From contig NZ_SOCR01000003.1 in assembly GCF_004364335.1 (NCBI RefSeq), positions 1 through 64,000 on the forward strand: a DNA stretch of 64,000 nt, given 5' to 3'. The position numbers and the translations under genes are program-made. Origin of the DNA: Pseudomonas graminis. Its GTDB lineage: Bacteria; Pseudomonadota; Gammaproteobacteria; Pseudomonadales; Pseudomonadaceae. The notes under the pieces were generated by a model, which saw only the letters and a list, made by a program, of their open reading frames with translations, did no database searches and was not told the origin of the DNA. Positions 8,100 to 17,243 of this stretch are shown one piece after another; position 1 is the first letter of the stretch, and each line of letters starts with the position of its first letter.

Positions 8100-9266
8100 T
8101 TACAGCTTGGTCTGCTTCATTTCCGGCAGCGGCTTCTGCAGCTGCTTGATCTGCCGCGACACTTCGCCTGTCCGGCATTTCGCTGCTGCCTGATCCGGCG
8201 TCAACTTGCGCACCGTTGTAAAGAACAACTGGCAGGTCTCCACTTTGTTGGTCACCTGCCAGTTGGTGGTGCATTGATTCAACAGCGCGGCTGCATCGGT
8301 AGTCGGTTTCTGGCCCATGCCGGCTTGCCAGCACGCCGCGCTCAGGTCCTGGCCCATGACTTTCAAACCGGCTTCATCCGCCTTGGCTTCGTCCCCGCCG
8401 TAGTTGCTCTTGTCCGCCGCATTCCAGATATAGCTCGGGTGATTGGAGCCCAGCACGGCGACGCTTTGGCCGGTGGTCGGGCTGATGCTCGCCAGGCCCA
8501 ATACCGGAACCGTCACGTTGTATTGCTGCTTGAGCCACGCACGCACCGGCGCGCCAAACGCGACCATTGGCAACGGTGTGCCCGCCGCGCTTTGCGTCAG
8601 CTGCTTGACCATGTTCGTCTGGTAATCGGTGAAGTAGCTGTAGACGTTTTCGAGGTCCTTGCCGGCGTTGGAGGGCGCAGCAATAGGCGCGATGTCGATG
8701 ATGGTTTGATAGGCCGGCGTCTGCTCCTTGGGGATGCCGTTATCGGTCAGCAGCTCGGACCAGCGGTCGGTAGTGGCCGAGAAAAGATAGTCCTGGGCTT
8801 GCGTCAGCGAGTAGTCCGGCGGGAAATGCAGCAGCTCGACGCTTTTGCGGTTCTCCAGTGCCATGCCTAACGGCAGAAACAGATACCAGTTGTAGGCGAA
8901 TTTGTTATCGGCGTTGAGTTTGCTCGCGCCGGCGTAGGCCAGGTCGCCGGCGTCGAGCAGCGCCGAGAGTGGTTTGTCGTAGCCGTCCGGCACGCCGGTG
9001 ATGTCGGCGTAGATCACATCATTGTCGTTATGCACCGCGACCCTGGCCGCGCCATAGCCGTCACGCTGCACACTTTGCGTGAGGTAATGCTCGACGGTCT
9101 GTTCCAGCGTCCAGTTTCGGAAGCAGATGACATTGCAGTTGTTCGGGTAGGCAAACAAGTGTGTGACGCGCTCCTTACTCCCCAGTTTGACGTTGACGTC
9201 GGCCTGAGCGCTGAGGCTCAGCGTCAATGCGGCCAGTGCGATGCTCAATGCAGCTGTTTTTTCCAT
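8100..9266 (-). CDS. Secreted protein of unknown function
   Basis: This 388-residue protein has a clear Sec signal peptide (MEKTAALSIALAALTLSLSA, then QADV). I chose the ATG at 9266 because an AAGGA box lies 7 bases upstream; longer frames to 9368 lack a ribosome-binding site. The mature part has a Cys pair early (NNCNVICF) and further cysteines near the C-terminus (SAACW, LNQC, ETCQ, AAKC), so disulfides are likely. No catalytic signature is recognised. It is flanked by a REP pair and by a chemoreceptor gene on the same strand. A periplasmic or exported location is supported; the function is not. Confidence 0.75.
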   Translation of the reverse strand: MEKTAALSIALAALTLSLSAQADVNVKLGSKERVTHLFAYPNNCNVICFRNWTLEQTVEHYLTQSVQRDGYGAARVAVHNDNDVIYADITGVPDGYDKPLSALLDAGDLAYAGASKLNADNKFAYNWYLFLPLGMALENRKSVELLHFPPDYSLTQAQDYLFSATTDRWSELLTDNGIPKEQTPAYQTIIDIAPIAAPSNAGKDLENVYSYFTDYQTNMVKQLTQSAAGTPLPMVAFGAPVRAWLKQQYNVTVPVLGLASISPTTGQSVAVLGSNHPSYIWNAADKSNYGGDEAKADEAGLKVMGQDLSAACWQAGMGQKPTTDAAALLNQCTTNWQVTNKVETCQLFFTTVRKLTPDQAAAKCRTGEVSRQIKQLQKPLPEMKQTKL

Positions 9267-9385
9267 GCTCATGTCCTTGTTGGCGTTGACACCCCTCTGC
9301 GTGGGTGGTGTTTCGATGATGAAACACTTGGACATGGCTTGGAATGGGCAATGATGGCTGCGGGCCATTTTTAATGGCGCGCGCG

Positions 9386-11074
9386 TTAAAGCACGAACCG
9401 CTGAACCATCGTATTCAGGTCGGTTGCCAGCATCGACAGCGCATTGCTCGCCACCGTGGTTTGCTGAGCGCCTGACGCCGATTGCGTCGACAGATCGCGA
9501 ATGCTGCTCAGGTTGCGATCGACTTCGCTAGCCACTTGAGCCTGTTGTTCGGCGGCGCTGGCGATCAGCATGTTCCGGTCGCTGATGGTCGAGGTTGCGC
9601 TGATGATGACGGTCAGTGCGTGACCGGTGGCAGCGGCCTGCTCCAGGGTGAGATTGGCCTGGGCAGCGGTGACGCGTAGGGTTTGCGCGGTGTCCTGAGT
9701 GCTTTTCTGTACATCGTTGATCAGGGTTTCGATCTCGGTGGTCGACGCGCTGGTGCGTTGGGCGAGGGAACGCACCTCATCGGCCACCACGGCGAACCCG
9801 CGGCCCGCTTCGCCAGCCCGTGCGGCTTCGATGGCGGCATTCAGTGCGAGCAGGTTGGTCTGGTTGGCGATCGCGCGGATCACTTCGAGAATCTTGCTGA
9901 TGCTCAGCGTGCGCTCGGCCAAGCCGTCGGCCTGGTGAGAAGAATCCAGGACGTTGTCGGTCAGCTCCTTGATCGAATCGATGGTGCCGGTCAGGCGCAG
10001 ACGCCCTTCAGCAGCGGCTTCGTTGGACGCCTTCGATTCGCTGGACGTGCTGCTGGCGTTGTCGGCAACTTCCACGGCAGCCTGACTCATCTGGTTCACC
10101 GCAACCGCCGCCTGCTCGATCTCATCGTTCTGCAGTTGCAGGTTCTTGGCGCTGGCCTCTGCAATCGCGCCCATTTCGTGAACCGACTGGCTCAACTGGC
10201 CCGCCGCGGCGTAAATCTGATCGATCGTGCCGTGAAGATTGGCGCGCATCAGGCCCAGGGTTTTCAGCAATTGCGCCGTTTCGTCCTTACCTTCCGGAAT
10301 CGGCTGTGGGCTCAGATCACCCTGGGCAATGGTGCTGGCGATGTGCAGCGACTGACGCAGGGGGCGAATGATGCTCAGGCTCAATCGCCATGCCAGCAAC
10401 AACGTGAGCACCAGCGCCGCCATGATGGCGCTGACGGCGATGATTCGGGTCTGCTGGAAGCGCGCGCCGGCGGCGTCGACGGTGCCCGCCGCACTTTGCT
10501 TGTTCAGCTCGCGCAGTAACTGCACCTGCATGTCCATCAGGTCACCCTGCAGGCTCAGCGTAGTGTTGAGCAGCATGCGCGCGTCGTCGAGTTTGCGTTG
10601 TTCGATCAAAGCGATTTCGTCGTGCAGCCCCGGCATGAAGGCGCCATAGGCGTCTTGAAGCGCCTTGATGGAGTCCCGCTCGGTGCTGTCGGTGGCGTGG
10701 GCGAGATAGTCGACGAAGCCTTTTTCGACCTCGTTCTTCAGCTGCTCGACGTTGATCTTGCTGGTTACCACAGCACCGGGGTCGTCGGCATTGGCGATCA
10801 GCCGCGCGCTCTCGCCGCGCAACTTGATCAGGTCGATGGCGATCGCGTCCGCCATGGCAATACTGGGCAGCGACCCGCTCTCAACCGCCTCCCCCTGATC
10901 GCGGATGCTCTGCATCTGCAACAGGCAGAAGACCCCAAGCGCCACCAGCAACAGCGCAGTCACGCCGAAGCACAGCACCAACCTTTGGGTAATCCTGAAA
11001 CGACGCAGGAAAGCAGGCCTGGAAGAAGGACGGACCGCACGACGCAATAACCTTTTCACTGCCACCCATCCCAT
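9386..11074 (-). CDS. Methyl-accepting chemotaxis protein (short periplasmic domain)
   Basis: This is a chemoreceptor of about 562 residues. It has a positively charged N-terminus, a first membrane helix ([17 protein letters not shown]), a periplasmic four-helix-type sensor of about 150 residues and a second membrane helix ([19 protein letters not shown]). A HAMP domain and a cytoplasmic coiled coil follow, with the invariant hairpin segment [19 protein letters not shown]. There is no C-terminal CheR-binding pentapeptide. The start is uncertain: ATG at 11074 is used, but GTG codons at 11086, 11065 and 11059 are possible and none has a strong ribosome-binding site. The ligand cannot be told from sequence. 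Confidence 0.9.
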   Translation of the reverse strand: MGWVAVKRLLRRAVRPSSRPAFLRRFRITQRLVLCFGVTALLLVALGVFCLLQMQSIRDQGEAVESGSLPSIAMADAIAIDLIKLRGESARLIANADDPGAVVTSKINVEQLKNEVEKGFVDYLAHATDSTERDSIKALQDAYGAFMPGLHDEIALIEQRKLDDARMLLNTTLSLQGDLMDMQVQLLRELNKQSAAGTVDAAGARFQQTRIIAVSAIMAALVLTLLLAWRLSLSIIRPLRQSLHIASTIAQGDLSPQPIPEGKDETAQLLKTLGLMRANLHGTIDQIYAAAGQLSQSVHEMGAIAEASAKNLQLQNDEIEQAAVAVNQMSQAAVEVADNASSTSSESKASNEAAAEGRLRLTGTIDSIKELTDNVLDSSHQADGLAERTLSISKILEVIRAIANQTNLLALNAAIEAARAGEAGRGFAVVADEVRSLAQRTSASTTEIETLINDVQKSTQDTAQTLRVTAAQANLTLEQAAATGHALTVIISATSTISDRNMLIASAAEQQAQVASEVDRNLSSIRDLSTQSASGAQQTTVASNALSMLATDLNTMVQRFVL

Positions 11075-11200
11075 CGACGAAAACACCGGAGAGATGGTTA
11101 TAGAGGTGTTCCGTGATGTCTTTGTGACATTGCTGGAGATGTTTCGGAATTGTTGCGATTACCCTATTTGCTGAAAGGGATCAGCGTGAACCTGGACATT

Positions 11201-11851
11201 TCACGCCCCAATCTCCTCCATAAACTCCAACAAGAACCGCTCCGCCCGTGCATGCCTGACCTGCGCCATGTGGCGGCCTGCGGCCGTTTGAAACCCTTGC
11301 GCCAGGGTGAAGATCTTGGTTTTGAAGTGATCGACGGCGAAGCGTTTGTCGTCCAGGTTGCGCTGTTGCGCCTGCGGGTCGGCCGGGTCGTAGAGGTGGC
11401 TGCCCATGCGCCCCGACACGTAGAACAGCCGCGCCACGCCGACCATGCCAAGGGCGTCGAGGCGGTCGGCGTCCTGCAAGATCTTCGCTTCCAGCGAGGT
11501 AGGTGTGATGTCGGCGGAATAGCTGTGGGACTCGATGGCGTGGGCGACGGCCTGAGTGCGCTCTTCGTCCCAGCCCATTTCTGCAAGCAGCTCGGTCGCT
11601 TTTGCCGCCGCCAGACGCGAGGCACTTGAGCGAAAGGGCGAGTTCTTTTCCACCGAAACGCAGTCGTGGAGCAGGGTGGCGGCGAGCAGGATTTGATGAT
11701 CGCCGCCTTCGATGTCTCGAATGGCGCAGACGTTGCTCCAGACCCGGTGCAGGTGGGAAACGTCGTGGGAACCGTCGAGCCTCTCCGCCACGGTGTGGGG
11801 AATCAGCAGGTCGGCGAGGGACTGAAAGGGCGCGAAGGAGAGGGCGGTCAT
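11201..11851 (-). CDS. HD-domain phosphohydrolase
   Basis: This 216-residue HD-superfamily protein belongs with the small stand-alone metal-dependent phosphohydrolases (YedJ-like). The metal-binding residues are visible: H in SHDVSHLHRV (about 28-37), the HD pair in LLHDC (about 60-64), a His in IESHSY and the distal D in DADRLDALG. The ATG at 11851 has an AGGA box 7 bases upstream. It is transcribed in the same direction as the ABC transporter genes to its right but is separated from them by 128 bases. The substrate is unknown; nucleotides are typical for the family. Confidence 0.85.
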   Translation of the reverse strand: MTALSFAPFQSLADLLIPHTVAERLDGSHDVSHLHRVWSNVCAIRDIEGGDHQILLAATLLHDCVSVEKNSPFRSSASRLAAAKATELLAEMGWDEERTQAVAHAIESHSYSADITPTSLEAKILQDADRLDALGMVGVARLFYVSGRMGSHLYDPADPQAQQRNLDDKRFAVDHFKTKIFTLAQGFQTAAGRHMAQVRHARAERFLLEFMEEIGA

Positions 11852-11979
11852 GGATCATCCTGTCGATGTCGGCGAACGGTGCGCCAGCATACAGATTGAC
11901 TCGCGTCAGCGCTCCCGGTTCGCTGATCACTGCCACGCACGTTGCACGGCAGAGGTCAGTTCAGTCGTCGCGCATTAAC

Positions 11980-12867
11980 TCACTGGCCTTTCATGGCCGC
12001 TGTCAGCTTGTCCACGTTGTAGCGAAACATCGCCACGTAGGTCGCCGCCGGGCCGTCTGCGGGTGACAGCGATTCCACATACAGCTCGCCGCCCGGGTGC
12101 GCGCCGCTGGCTTTGGCGATCTGCTGCACCAGGCGCGGGTCGCCAGAGTTTTCGAAGAAGTAGGCGCCGACATGCTCCTGCTTGATCTGATTGATCAGCT
12201 TGCCGACGTCAGCTGCCGAGGCTTCGGTTTCAGTGGAAAAGCCCAGCGGCGAGAGAAAGGTCACACCATAGGCATCGCCGAAATAGCCGAAGGCGTCGTG
12301 GGACGTCAGCACTTTGCGCTGTGCGACCGGGATGGTGCTGATCTGCGCGCGTGCGTAGGCGTCCATGTCCTGCAGTTGGGCGATGTATTTCTCACCGTTG
12401 GCTTTGTAATCGGCGGCATTGTCCGGGTCAGCTTTCTGCAGCGCCTTGATGATGTTTCTGACGTAAACGACGCCGTTTACCGCGCTGTTCCAGGCATGGG
12501 GGTCGGTGATCTTCTTGCCATCTTCTTCCATGCTGCGGGTCATGATCCCGTCAGACAGCACGACGGGCTGGCCTTTGTAGCCGGAGGCGGTAATCAGCCG
12601 ATCCAGCCAGCCCTCCAGATGCAAGCCGCTGACAAATACTACGTCGGCTTTTTTCAGCGCCTGGGCGTCATTGGGGGTGGGCTCGTAGACGTGGGGGTCG
12701 CCGTTGGGCCCGATGAGCGAGGTCACGTGCACGTGATCACCGCCAACGTTGTGCACCATGTCGGCGATGACGGTGAAGGATGCGACGGTCTCCAGGGTTT
12801 TTGCATGGGCGAAGTTGGCCAGGCCCGACAACGCCAGCGCGGCGGTCAGAAGCGTGAAACGTTTCAT
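11980..12867 (-). CDS. Zinc-type ABC transporter, substrate-binding protein
   Basis: This 295-residue cluster A-I binding protein has a signal peptide ending near residue 22 (NFAHA). Predicted metal ligands are His59 (GDPHVYEP), His124 (TDPHAWN), His190 (TSHDAFGYF) and Asp271 (SPADGPAATY). Having His at the third site, instead of the Glu of the manganese proteins PsaA/MntC, indicates zinc. The long His-rich loop of classic ZnuA is absent, so it is closer to AztC-like proteins. It is the last gene of a Zur-boxed operon with its permease and ATPase. It delivers periplasmic Zn2+ to the permease. Confidence 0.87.
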   Translation of the reverse strand: MKRFTLLTAALALSGLANFAHAKTLETVASFTVIADMVHNVGGDHVHVTSLIGPNGDPHVYEPTPNDAQALKKADVVFVSGLHLEGWLDRLITASGYKGQPVVLSDGIMTRSMEEDGKKITDPHAWNSAVNGVVYVRNIIKALQKADPDNAADYKANGEKYIAQLQDMDAYARAQISTIPVAQRKVLTSHDAFGYFGDAYGVTFLSPLGFSTETEASAADVGKLINQIKQEHVGAYFFENSGDPRLVQQIAKASGAHPGGELYVESLSPADGPAATYVAMFRYNVDKLTAAMKGQ

Positions 12868-12894
12868 GGTGGTTTCCTTGCGGTAAGAGGACGA

Positions 12895-13764
12895 TCAGCC
12901 GGACAGATGAACCCTCGGGAACAGCCGGCGTACAAAACCGCTGCGTCCAAAGAACAGTGAGAACCCGTAGAAGGCGCTGGCGGTGAGCACGATGGCCGGG
13001 CCCGAAGCGACGCTGGCATGGTAGGAGACGATCAGGCCGATGAAGCCCGAGAGCGTCGCCACGGCGGTCGAAATCACGATCATGCCGGTGAGCGAACGTG
13101 CCCAGAACCGCGCGACCGTGGCGGGCAGCATCATCATGCCGACGGCCATCAGCGTGCCCAGCGCCTGAAACCCCGCCACCAGATTGAGCACCACCAGCAG
13201 CAGAAACAGCACGTGATACAGCGAACCGCGACCGCCCACCGCGCGCAGGAAACCCGGGTCGAAGCATTCGAGGATCAACGGGCGGTAGATCAGCGCCAGC
13301 AGAATCAAGGTGAATGAAGCGATGCCGCCGACCATGAAAATCGCCTGATCGTCGATCGCCAGAATGGTGCCGAACAGCACGTGAAGCAGGTCAACGTTTG
13401 AACCGTGCAGGGAGACGATCAGCACGCCGGCGGCCAGCGATGTCAGGTAAAAACTGGCGAAGCTGGCGTCTTCGCGCAGTGTTGTGTAACGGCTCACCAA
13501 CCCTGATAACAACGCCACCGCGAGACCTGCGATCAGGCCGCCAAAGCCCATGGCCGGCAATGACAACCCGGCAAACAGAAACCCCACGGCGGCACCCGGC
13601 AACACCGCATGACTCATGGCGTCGCCCACCAGACTCATGCGCCGCAGCATCAGCAGCACGCCGACCGGGCCGGAGCCGATGCCCAGCGCCAGGCACGCCA
13701 CCAGGGCGCGGCGCATAAAACCGAAATCAACGAAGGGCTGGATCAGCAGGCTATAGAGCGTCAC
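12895..13764 (-). CDS. Zinc-type ABC transporter, permease
   Basis: This 289-residue inner-membrane permease of the ABC-3 (ZnuB/TroC) family has about eight hydrophobic helices. The family segment LMLRRMSLVGDAMSHAVLPGAA sits near the N-terminus. I chose the GTG at 13764 because it overlaps the ATPase stop codon (GTGA), the usual coupling in such operons; a frame extending to 13791 would run into the ATPase gene. It forms the membrane channel for the metal released by the binding protein encoded downstream. Confidence 0.87.
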   Translation of the reverse strand: MTLYSLLIQPFVDFGFMRRALVACLALGIGSGPVGVLLMLRRMSLVGDAMSHAVLPGAAVGFLFAGLSLPAMGFGGLIAGLAVALLSGLVSRYTTLREDASFASFYLTSLAAGVLIVSLHGSNVDLLHVLFGTILAIDDQAIFMVGGIASFTLILLALIYRPLILECFDPGFLRAVGGRGSLYHVLFLLLVVLNLVAGFQALGTLMAVGMMMLPATVARFWARSLTGMIVISTAVATLSGFIGLIVSYHASVASGPAIVLTASAFYGFSLFFGRSGFVRRLFPRVHLSG

Positions 13765-14513
13765 AGCGTTTGCTCCGCATCGGCGTCGCACGGCTGTGCG
13801 TCAGGGTTCCAGTGCTCGGCCATGTTCTTGGCGCGGCGCAGGTTGTCTTCGTTGAGGATGTCGGCGGTGTCGCCCCAGGCGATGATTTCCCGGGCCAGCA
13901 ACAGCGTGCTCGGAAAATGCTGACGCACTTGCTCGATGTCATGCAGCACCGCAATGACGGTGCGGCCCTGGCCATGCCAGGTGCGGATCAACTGCAGCAA
14001 GTCCCGCGTGGTGCGCGCGTCGATGGCGGTGAAGGGCTCGTCGAGCAAAATCACCGAAGCGTCCTGCAATAAAAGCCGGGCGAACAGCACGCGCTGAAAC
14101 TGACCCGACGACAGCGAACTGATACTGCGTTGCTCGAATCCTGCCAGGCCCACGGCCTCCAGCGCCTCCTGGGCCTGTTGCGCATGTTGTCGCGTAGCGC
14201 CCCTGAATGCGCCGATGCTGCGCCAGGCGCCCATCATCACGGTGTCGGCCACGCTGAGCGGAAAGCTGCGGTCGATTTCCGCGGCTTGCGGCAGATAACC
14301 GATGTGTCGCGTCGCCAACTGGTTGCGCTCGACGCGCCCAACGGCGGGTTTGAGCGTGCCGGCGATGGCTTTGATCAGCGTGGATTTACCGGCACCGTTG
14401 GGGCCGACGATCGCCGTCAGGCTGCCCGCCGCGAATCGGCCGTTCGCGTGATGCACCGCTGGCCGGCGCTCGTAGGTCAGTGTCAGGTCGTGGAGGTCGA
14501 TGGCAGCGCTCAT
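13761..14513 (-). CDS. Zinc-type ABC transporter, ATP-binding protein
   Basis: This 250-residue ATPase has Walker A GPNGAGKS (37-44), the signature LSSGQ (134-138), Walker B VILLDEP (154-160) and the switch His in VLHDIEQV. It belongs to the metal-importer (ZnuC/AztA) ABC family. The ATG at 14513 overlaps the stop of the 45-residue membrane peptide gene (ATGA). The order ATPase, permease, binding protein differs from classic znuA/zur-znuC-znuB and matches the azt type. Confidence 0.9.
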   Translation of the reverse strand: MSAAIDLHDLTLTYERRPAVHHANGRFAAGSLTAIVGPNGAGKSTLIKAIAGTLKPAVGRVERNQLATRHIGYLPQAAEIDRSFPLSVADTVMMGAWRSIGAFRGATRQHAQQAQEALEAVGLAGFEQRSISSLSSGQFQRVLFARLLLQDASVILLDEPFTAIDARTTRDLLQLIRTWHGQGRTVIAVLHDIEQVRQHFPSTLLLAREIIAWGDTADILNEDNLRRAKNMAEHWNPDAQPCDADAEQTL

Positions 14514-14647
14514 GGAATCGCCACCGCCCAGGCAACGCCGATCCACAGCAAGACCAGCACGGCGAGGGAAATCAGCACGCGCTTGCCGGCCGATTGGGCC
14601 AGTGCGGACGTTGCAAGGGAGGGAGAGAGCCGGGAATCGCGTTTCAC
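14510..14647 (-). CDS. Small membrane protein heading the zinc ABC operon
   Basis: A 45-codon frame starts with GTG (VKRDSRLSPS...) and ends in a single hydrophobic helix (VLISLAVLVLLWIGVAWAVAIP). Its stop overlaps the ATPase start (ATGA), exactly like the other junctions in this operon. It lies directly downstream of the Zur-like box, so it would be the first translated gene. The ribosome-binding site is weak. The coupling and the one-helix topology argue for a real gene; the function is unknown, possibly transporter assembly or regulation. It is too short for most gene callers. Confidence 0.6.
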   Translation of the reverse strand: MKRDSRLSPSLATSALAQSAGKRVLISLAVLVLLWIGVAWAVAIP

Positions 14648-14670
14648 AAAAGGGGCTGCCTGAAATACTT

Positions 14671-14685
14671 TGTTATAGTATTACA
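14671..14685. promoter_or_regulatory. Zur-like operator
   Basis: TGTTATAGTATTACA is a near-palindrome (one mismatch) matching the proteobacterial Zur pattern TGTTATAnTATAACA as I know it. It lies 24 bases upstream of the first gene of the zinc-type ABC operon, where a repressor would cover the promoter. This supports zinc repression of the importer. Confidence 0.72.
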
Positions 14686-14829
14686 TCACCTTTGACATGA
14701 TCTGCAAAGCGTGATTTGGGTGAAGTTCAGGGACGCGACAGTTTGCAGCATGCTGTTGAGGGTGGCGTTTCCCCGGGGCGATAAACCCTGTAGTTTTCGA
14801 TCACTTTTCTCTTTGCCAGGATGATTTCC

Positions 14830-15438
14830 ATGACCGCTTCTCACCGGCGTCCGGTACCCCTCGCCAAATGCTATCGCCTGCTTAACCACGGCCCGACTGT
14901 CTTGATCAGCGCTGCCCACGACGGTCAACGCAATATCATGGCGGCGGCGTGGGCGATGCCGCTGGACTTCCAGCCGCCGAAAGTGACTGTGGTGCTGGAT
15001 AAGTCGGTGTGGACGCGGCAGTTGCTCGAAGGCTCCGGGACGTTCGTGATCAACGTGCCGACCCTCAGCCAGATCGATATCGTCGAAACAGTCGGCTCGA
15101 CCTCAGGGCTGGACATCTCCCAAGAGCAGGGCCTGGATAAATTCAAAGCGTATGGGCTGGAGACCTTCGCGGGCTCCCACGTTGAAGCGCCGTTACTGGA
15201 AGGCTGTGCGGGCTGGCTGGAGTGCCGTTTGATTCCCGAGCCGCACAATCAGAGCGCGCATGATCTGTTCATCGGCGAAGTGGTCGCAGCGTGGGCGGAT
15301 GAGCGCGTGTTTTCCGAAGGGCACTGGCATTTCGAGGGGCATGACGCGCTGCGCACCCTTCACCATGTGGCGGGCGGGCATTTTCTGGTGATCGGCGATG
15401 GCGTAGATGGCAAGGTGCTGCAGCGATCCGCTGACTGA
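14830..15438 (+). CDS. Flavin reductase family protein
   Basis: This 202-residue protein has the split-barrel FMN-binding fold of the flavin reductase-like (DIM6/NTAB) family. The segments VLISAAHDGQRNIMAAAWAMP and PPKVTVVLDKS are typical of the FMN-binding half. I use the ATG at 14830 because an AGG box sits 9 bases upstream; an in-frame ATG at 14821 abuts that box. Such proteins either reduce free flavin with NAD(P)H or bind FMN for other reductions. The partner is unknown. It is convergent with the dehydrogenase gene, with a strong hairpin between them. Confidence 0.83.
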   Translation: MTASHRRPVPLAKCYRLLNHGPTVLISAAHDGQRNIMAAAWAMPLDFQPPKVTVVLDKSVWTRQLLEGSGTFVINVPTLSQIDIVETVGSTSGLDISQEQGLDKFKAYGLETFAGSHVEAPLLEGCAGWLECRLIPEPHNQSAHDLFIGEVVAAWADERVFSEGHWHFEGHDALRTLHHVAGGHFLVIGDGVDGKVLQRSAD

Positions 15439-15459
15439 CCCAAGCCGGGCTGGACAGGG

Positions 15460-15486
15460 CCGCGCCCCATGCTGGACGGGGCGCGG
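15460..15486. terminator. GC-rich hairpin between convergent genes
   Basis: A perfect 9-bp stem CCGCGCCCC / GGGGCGCGG with a 9-base loop lies between the flavin reductase and dehydrogenase stops. No T-run follows, so its strength as an intrinsic terminator is uncertain. Confidence 0.5.
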
Positions 15487-15521
15487 TGAAACAGGTTTCA
15501 GTGGCTGGACGTGGATACAGT

Positions 15522-17102
15522 TCAGTCCTTCGACAACTCGCCGTTGACCAGACGCCAGGTCTTCAACGGATTGCTGACTTTCAACGCGGGGGGCAGCAGC
15601 GAGTCTGGCACGTTCTGATAACAAACAGGGCGCAGGAAGCGGTCGATAGCGGTGGCGCCCACCGAGGTGCTGCGGCTGTCGGAGGTCGCCGGGAAGGGCC
15701 CGCCATGTACCATCGAATAACTCACTTCGACGCCGGTGGGGAAGTCGTTGAACAGAATCCGTCCCGCCTTGCGCTCCAGGATTGGCAGCAGCGCCTGGGC
15801 GGTCGCTTCGTCGCCGTCGTCGAATTGCAGCGTCACGGTCAGTTGACCATCGAAGCTGGCAGCGACCTTCTGCAGATCGGCGACGTCGGTGCAGACGATG
15901 AGCAGCGCGCTTGGCCCGAAGTTTTCGTCCTCCAGCGCAGGATTAGCCAGGAAGGTGGCCGAGTCGGTGCGGAAGAAGGCCGGGCGGGCCTGGAATGAGC
16001 CTTCGGCCTCCTGACCTTGCGCCACCAGCGTCACGCCTCGCGCAGTGTGCAGATTATTCAGACCGTTGCAGTAAGCGCCGTGTATGTTCGGCGTCAGCAT
16101 GGTGGTTGGCAGCTTGTCGGACAGCGCTTTGGCTGAGGCCGACACGAAGGTTTCCAGCGCGTCGCTTTCCAGTGCCAGCAGGATGCCCGGGTTGGTGCAG
16201 AACTGCCCGGCGCCCATGACCAGCGATTCGACAAAACCCTTGGCGATGGTTTCGGCGCGTGCCAGCAAAGCAGCGGGCAGCAGGAACACCGGATTGATGC
16301 TGCTCATCTCGGCATAGACCGGGATTGGCACCGGCCGCGCTTGAGCCGCCGACACTAGGGCCAGACCGCCACGGCGGGAGCCAGTGAAGCCTACCGCCTG
16401 AATCAATGGGTGACTCACCAGCGCCTGGCCGACGGCAATGTCCTTATCGATCAGCAATGAGAAAACGCCTTCCGGCATGCCTGTGTCGCGCGCCGCTTTC
16501 TGAATCACGCGTCCCACCAGTTCGCTGGTGCCCAAGTGAGCGGGGTGTGCCTTGACGATGACCGGGCAGCCGGCCGCCAGCGCTGAAGCGGTGTCGCCGC
16601 CGGCGACCGAAAAGGCGAGGGGGAAGTTGCTCGCGCCGAACACCGCCACCGGCCCAAGACCGATGCGCCGCAGACGCAGGTCGGCGCGCGGCAGGGGCTG
16701 GCGCTCCGGCATTGCAGTATCGACCACAGCGCCGTGCCAGCGTCCATCACGCAGCAGACTGGCAAACAGTTTCAGCTGATTGACCGTACGCATCCGCTCG
16801 CCTTCAAGGCGCGCCTTGGGCAGGCCGCTTTCGAGATGGACACGCTCGATGAGGACATCGCCCAGATCCAGTAGGCCTTGGGCGATGGCTTCAAGGAAGC
16901 TGGCGCGTTGGTCGTCACTCAATTGCCGGTAGCGGTCGAATGACGCTTCGGCCAGTTCGCACGCAGCATTGACGTCATCCGCCGTGCTGGCGCCAAACGA
17001 CGGTGTCAGGGGTTCACCCGTGGCGGCGGCGAGCGCAAACACCTCCCCGGCCTGACCCCGCACAGTGCGTTGTCCGATGATGGTTTCACCAAGAATCTGC
17101 AT
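15522..17102 (-). CDS. Aldehyde dehydrogenase, alpha-ketoglutarate-semialdehyde type
   Basis: This 526-residue NAD(P)-dependent dehydrogenase belongs to the 2,5-dioxovalerate (ketoglutarate semialdehyde) dehydrogenase family, which oxidises the last intermediate of sugar-acid, lysine or hydroxyproline breakdown to 2-oxoglutarate. The cofactor loop GFTGSRRGG is at 238-246, the general base Glu265 is in [12 protein letters not shown], and the nucleophile Cys302 is in [10 protein letters not shown]. The length fits this subfamily, which is longer than typical ALDHs. A GAGAGG box precedes the ATG. No sugar-acid dehydratase or regulator lies beside it, so the specific pathway is not shown. Confidence 0.86.
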   Translation of the reverse strand: MQILGETIIGQRTVRGQAGEVFALAAATGEPLTPSFGASTADDVNAACELAEASFDRYRQLSDDQRASFLEAIAQGLLDLGDVLIERVHLESGLPKARLEGERMRTVNQLKLFASLLRDGRWHGAVVDTAMPERQPLPRADLRLRRIGLGPVAVFGASNFPLAFSVAGGDTASALAAGCPVIVKAHPAHLGTSELVGRVIQKAARDTGMPEGVFSLLIDKDIAVGQALVSHPLIQAVGFTGSRRGGLALVSAAQARPVPIPVYAEMSSINPVFLLPAALLARAETIAKGFVESLVMGAGQFCTNPGILLALESDALETFVSASAKALSDKLPTTMLTPNIHGAYCNGLNNLHTARGVTLVAQGQEAEGSFQARPAFFRTDSATFLANPALEDENFGPSALLIVCTDVADLQKVAASFDGQLTVTLQFDDGDEATAQALLPILERKAGRILFNDFPTGVEVSYSMVHGGPFPATSDSRSTSVGATAIDRFLRPVCYQNVPDSLLPPALKVSNPLKTWRLVNGELSKD

Positions 17103-17243
17103 TGCTCAACACCTCTCGAGGGCGGCGACCGTCAATTGGCACCGCTGTGGCCAGCCCCTGAGGTTACATCATGGCGCTGCGATCGCCACTGGTCCGGGTG
17201 TTGAGCTTGCTTTTGAGCTTATGGCCGCGCTTAGTGCTGCAGC

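Noticed and set aside
12097..12960. 287-codon frame opposite the zinc-binding protein gene
   Set aside because: The minus-strand protein has a signal peptide and metal ligands; the opposite frame has neither motif nor ribosome-binding site.
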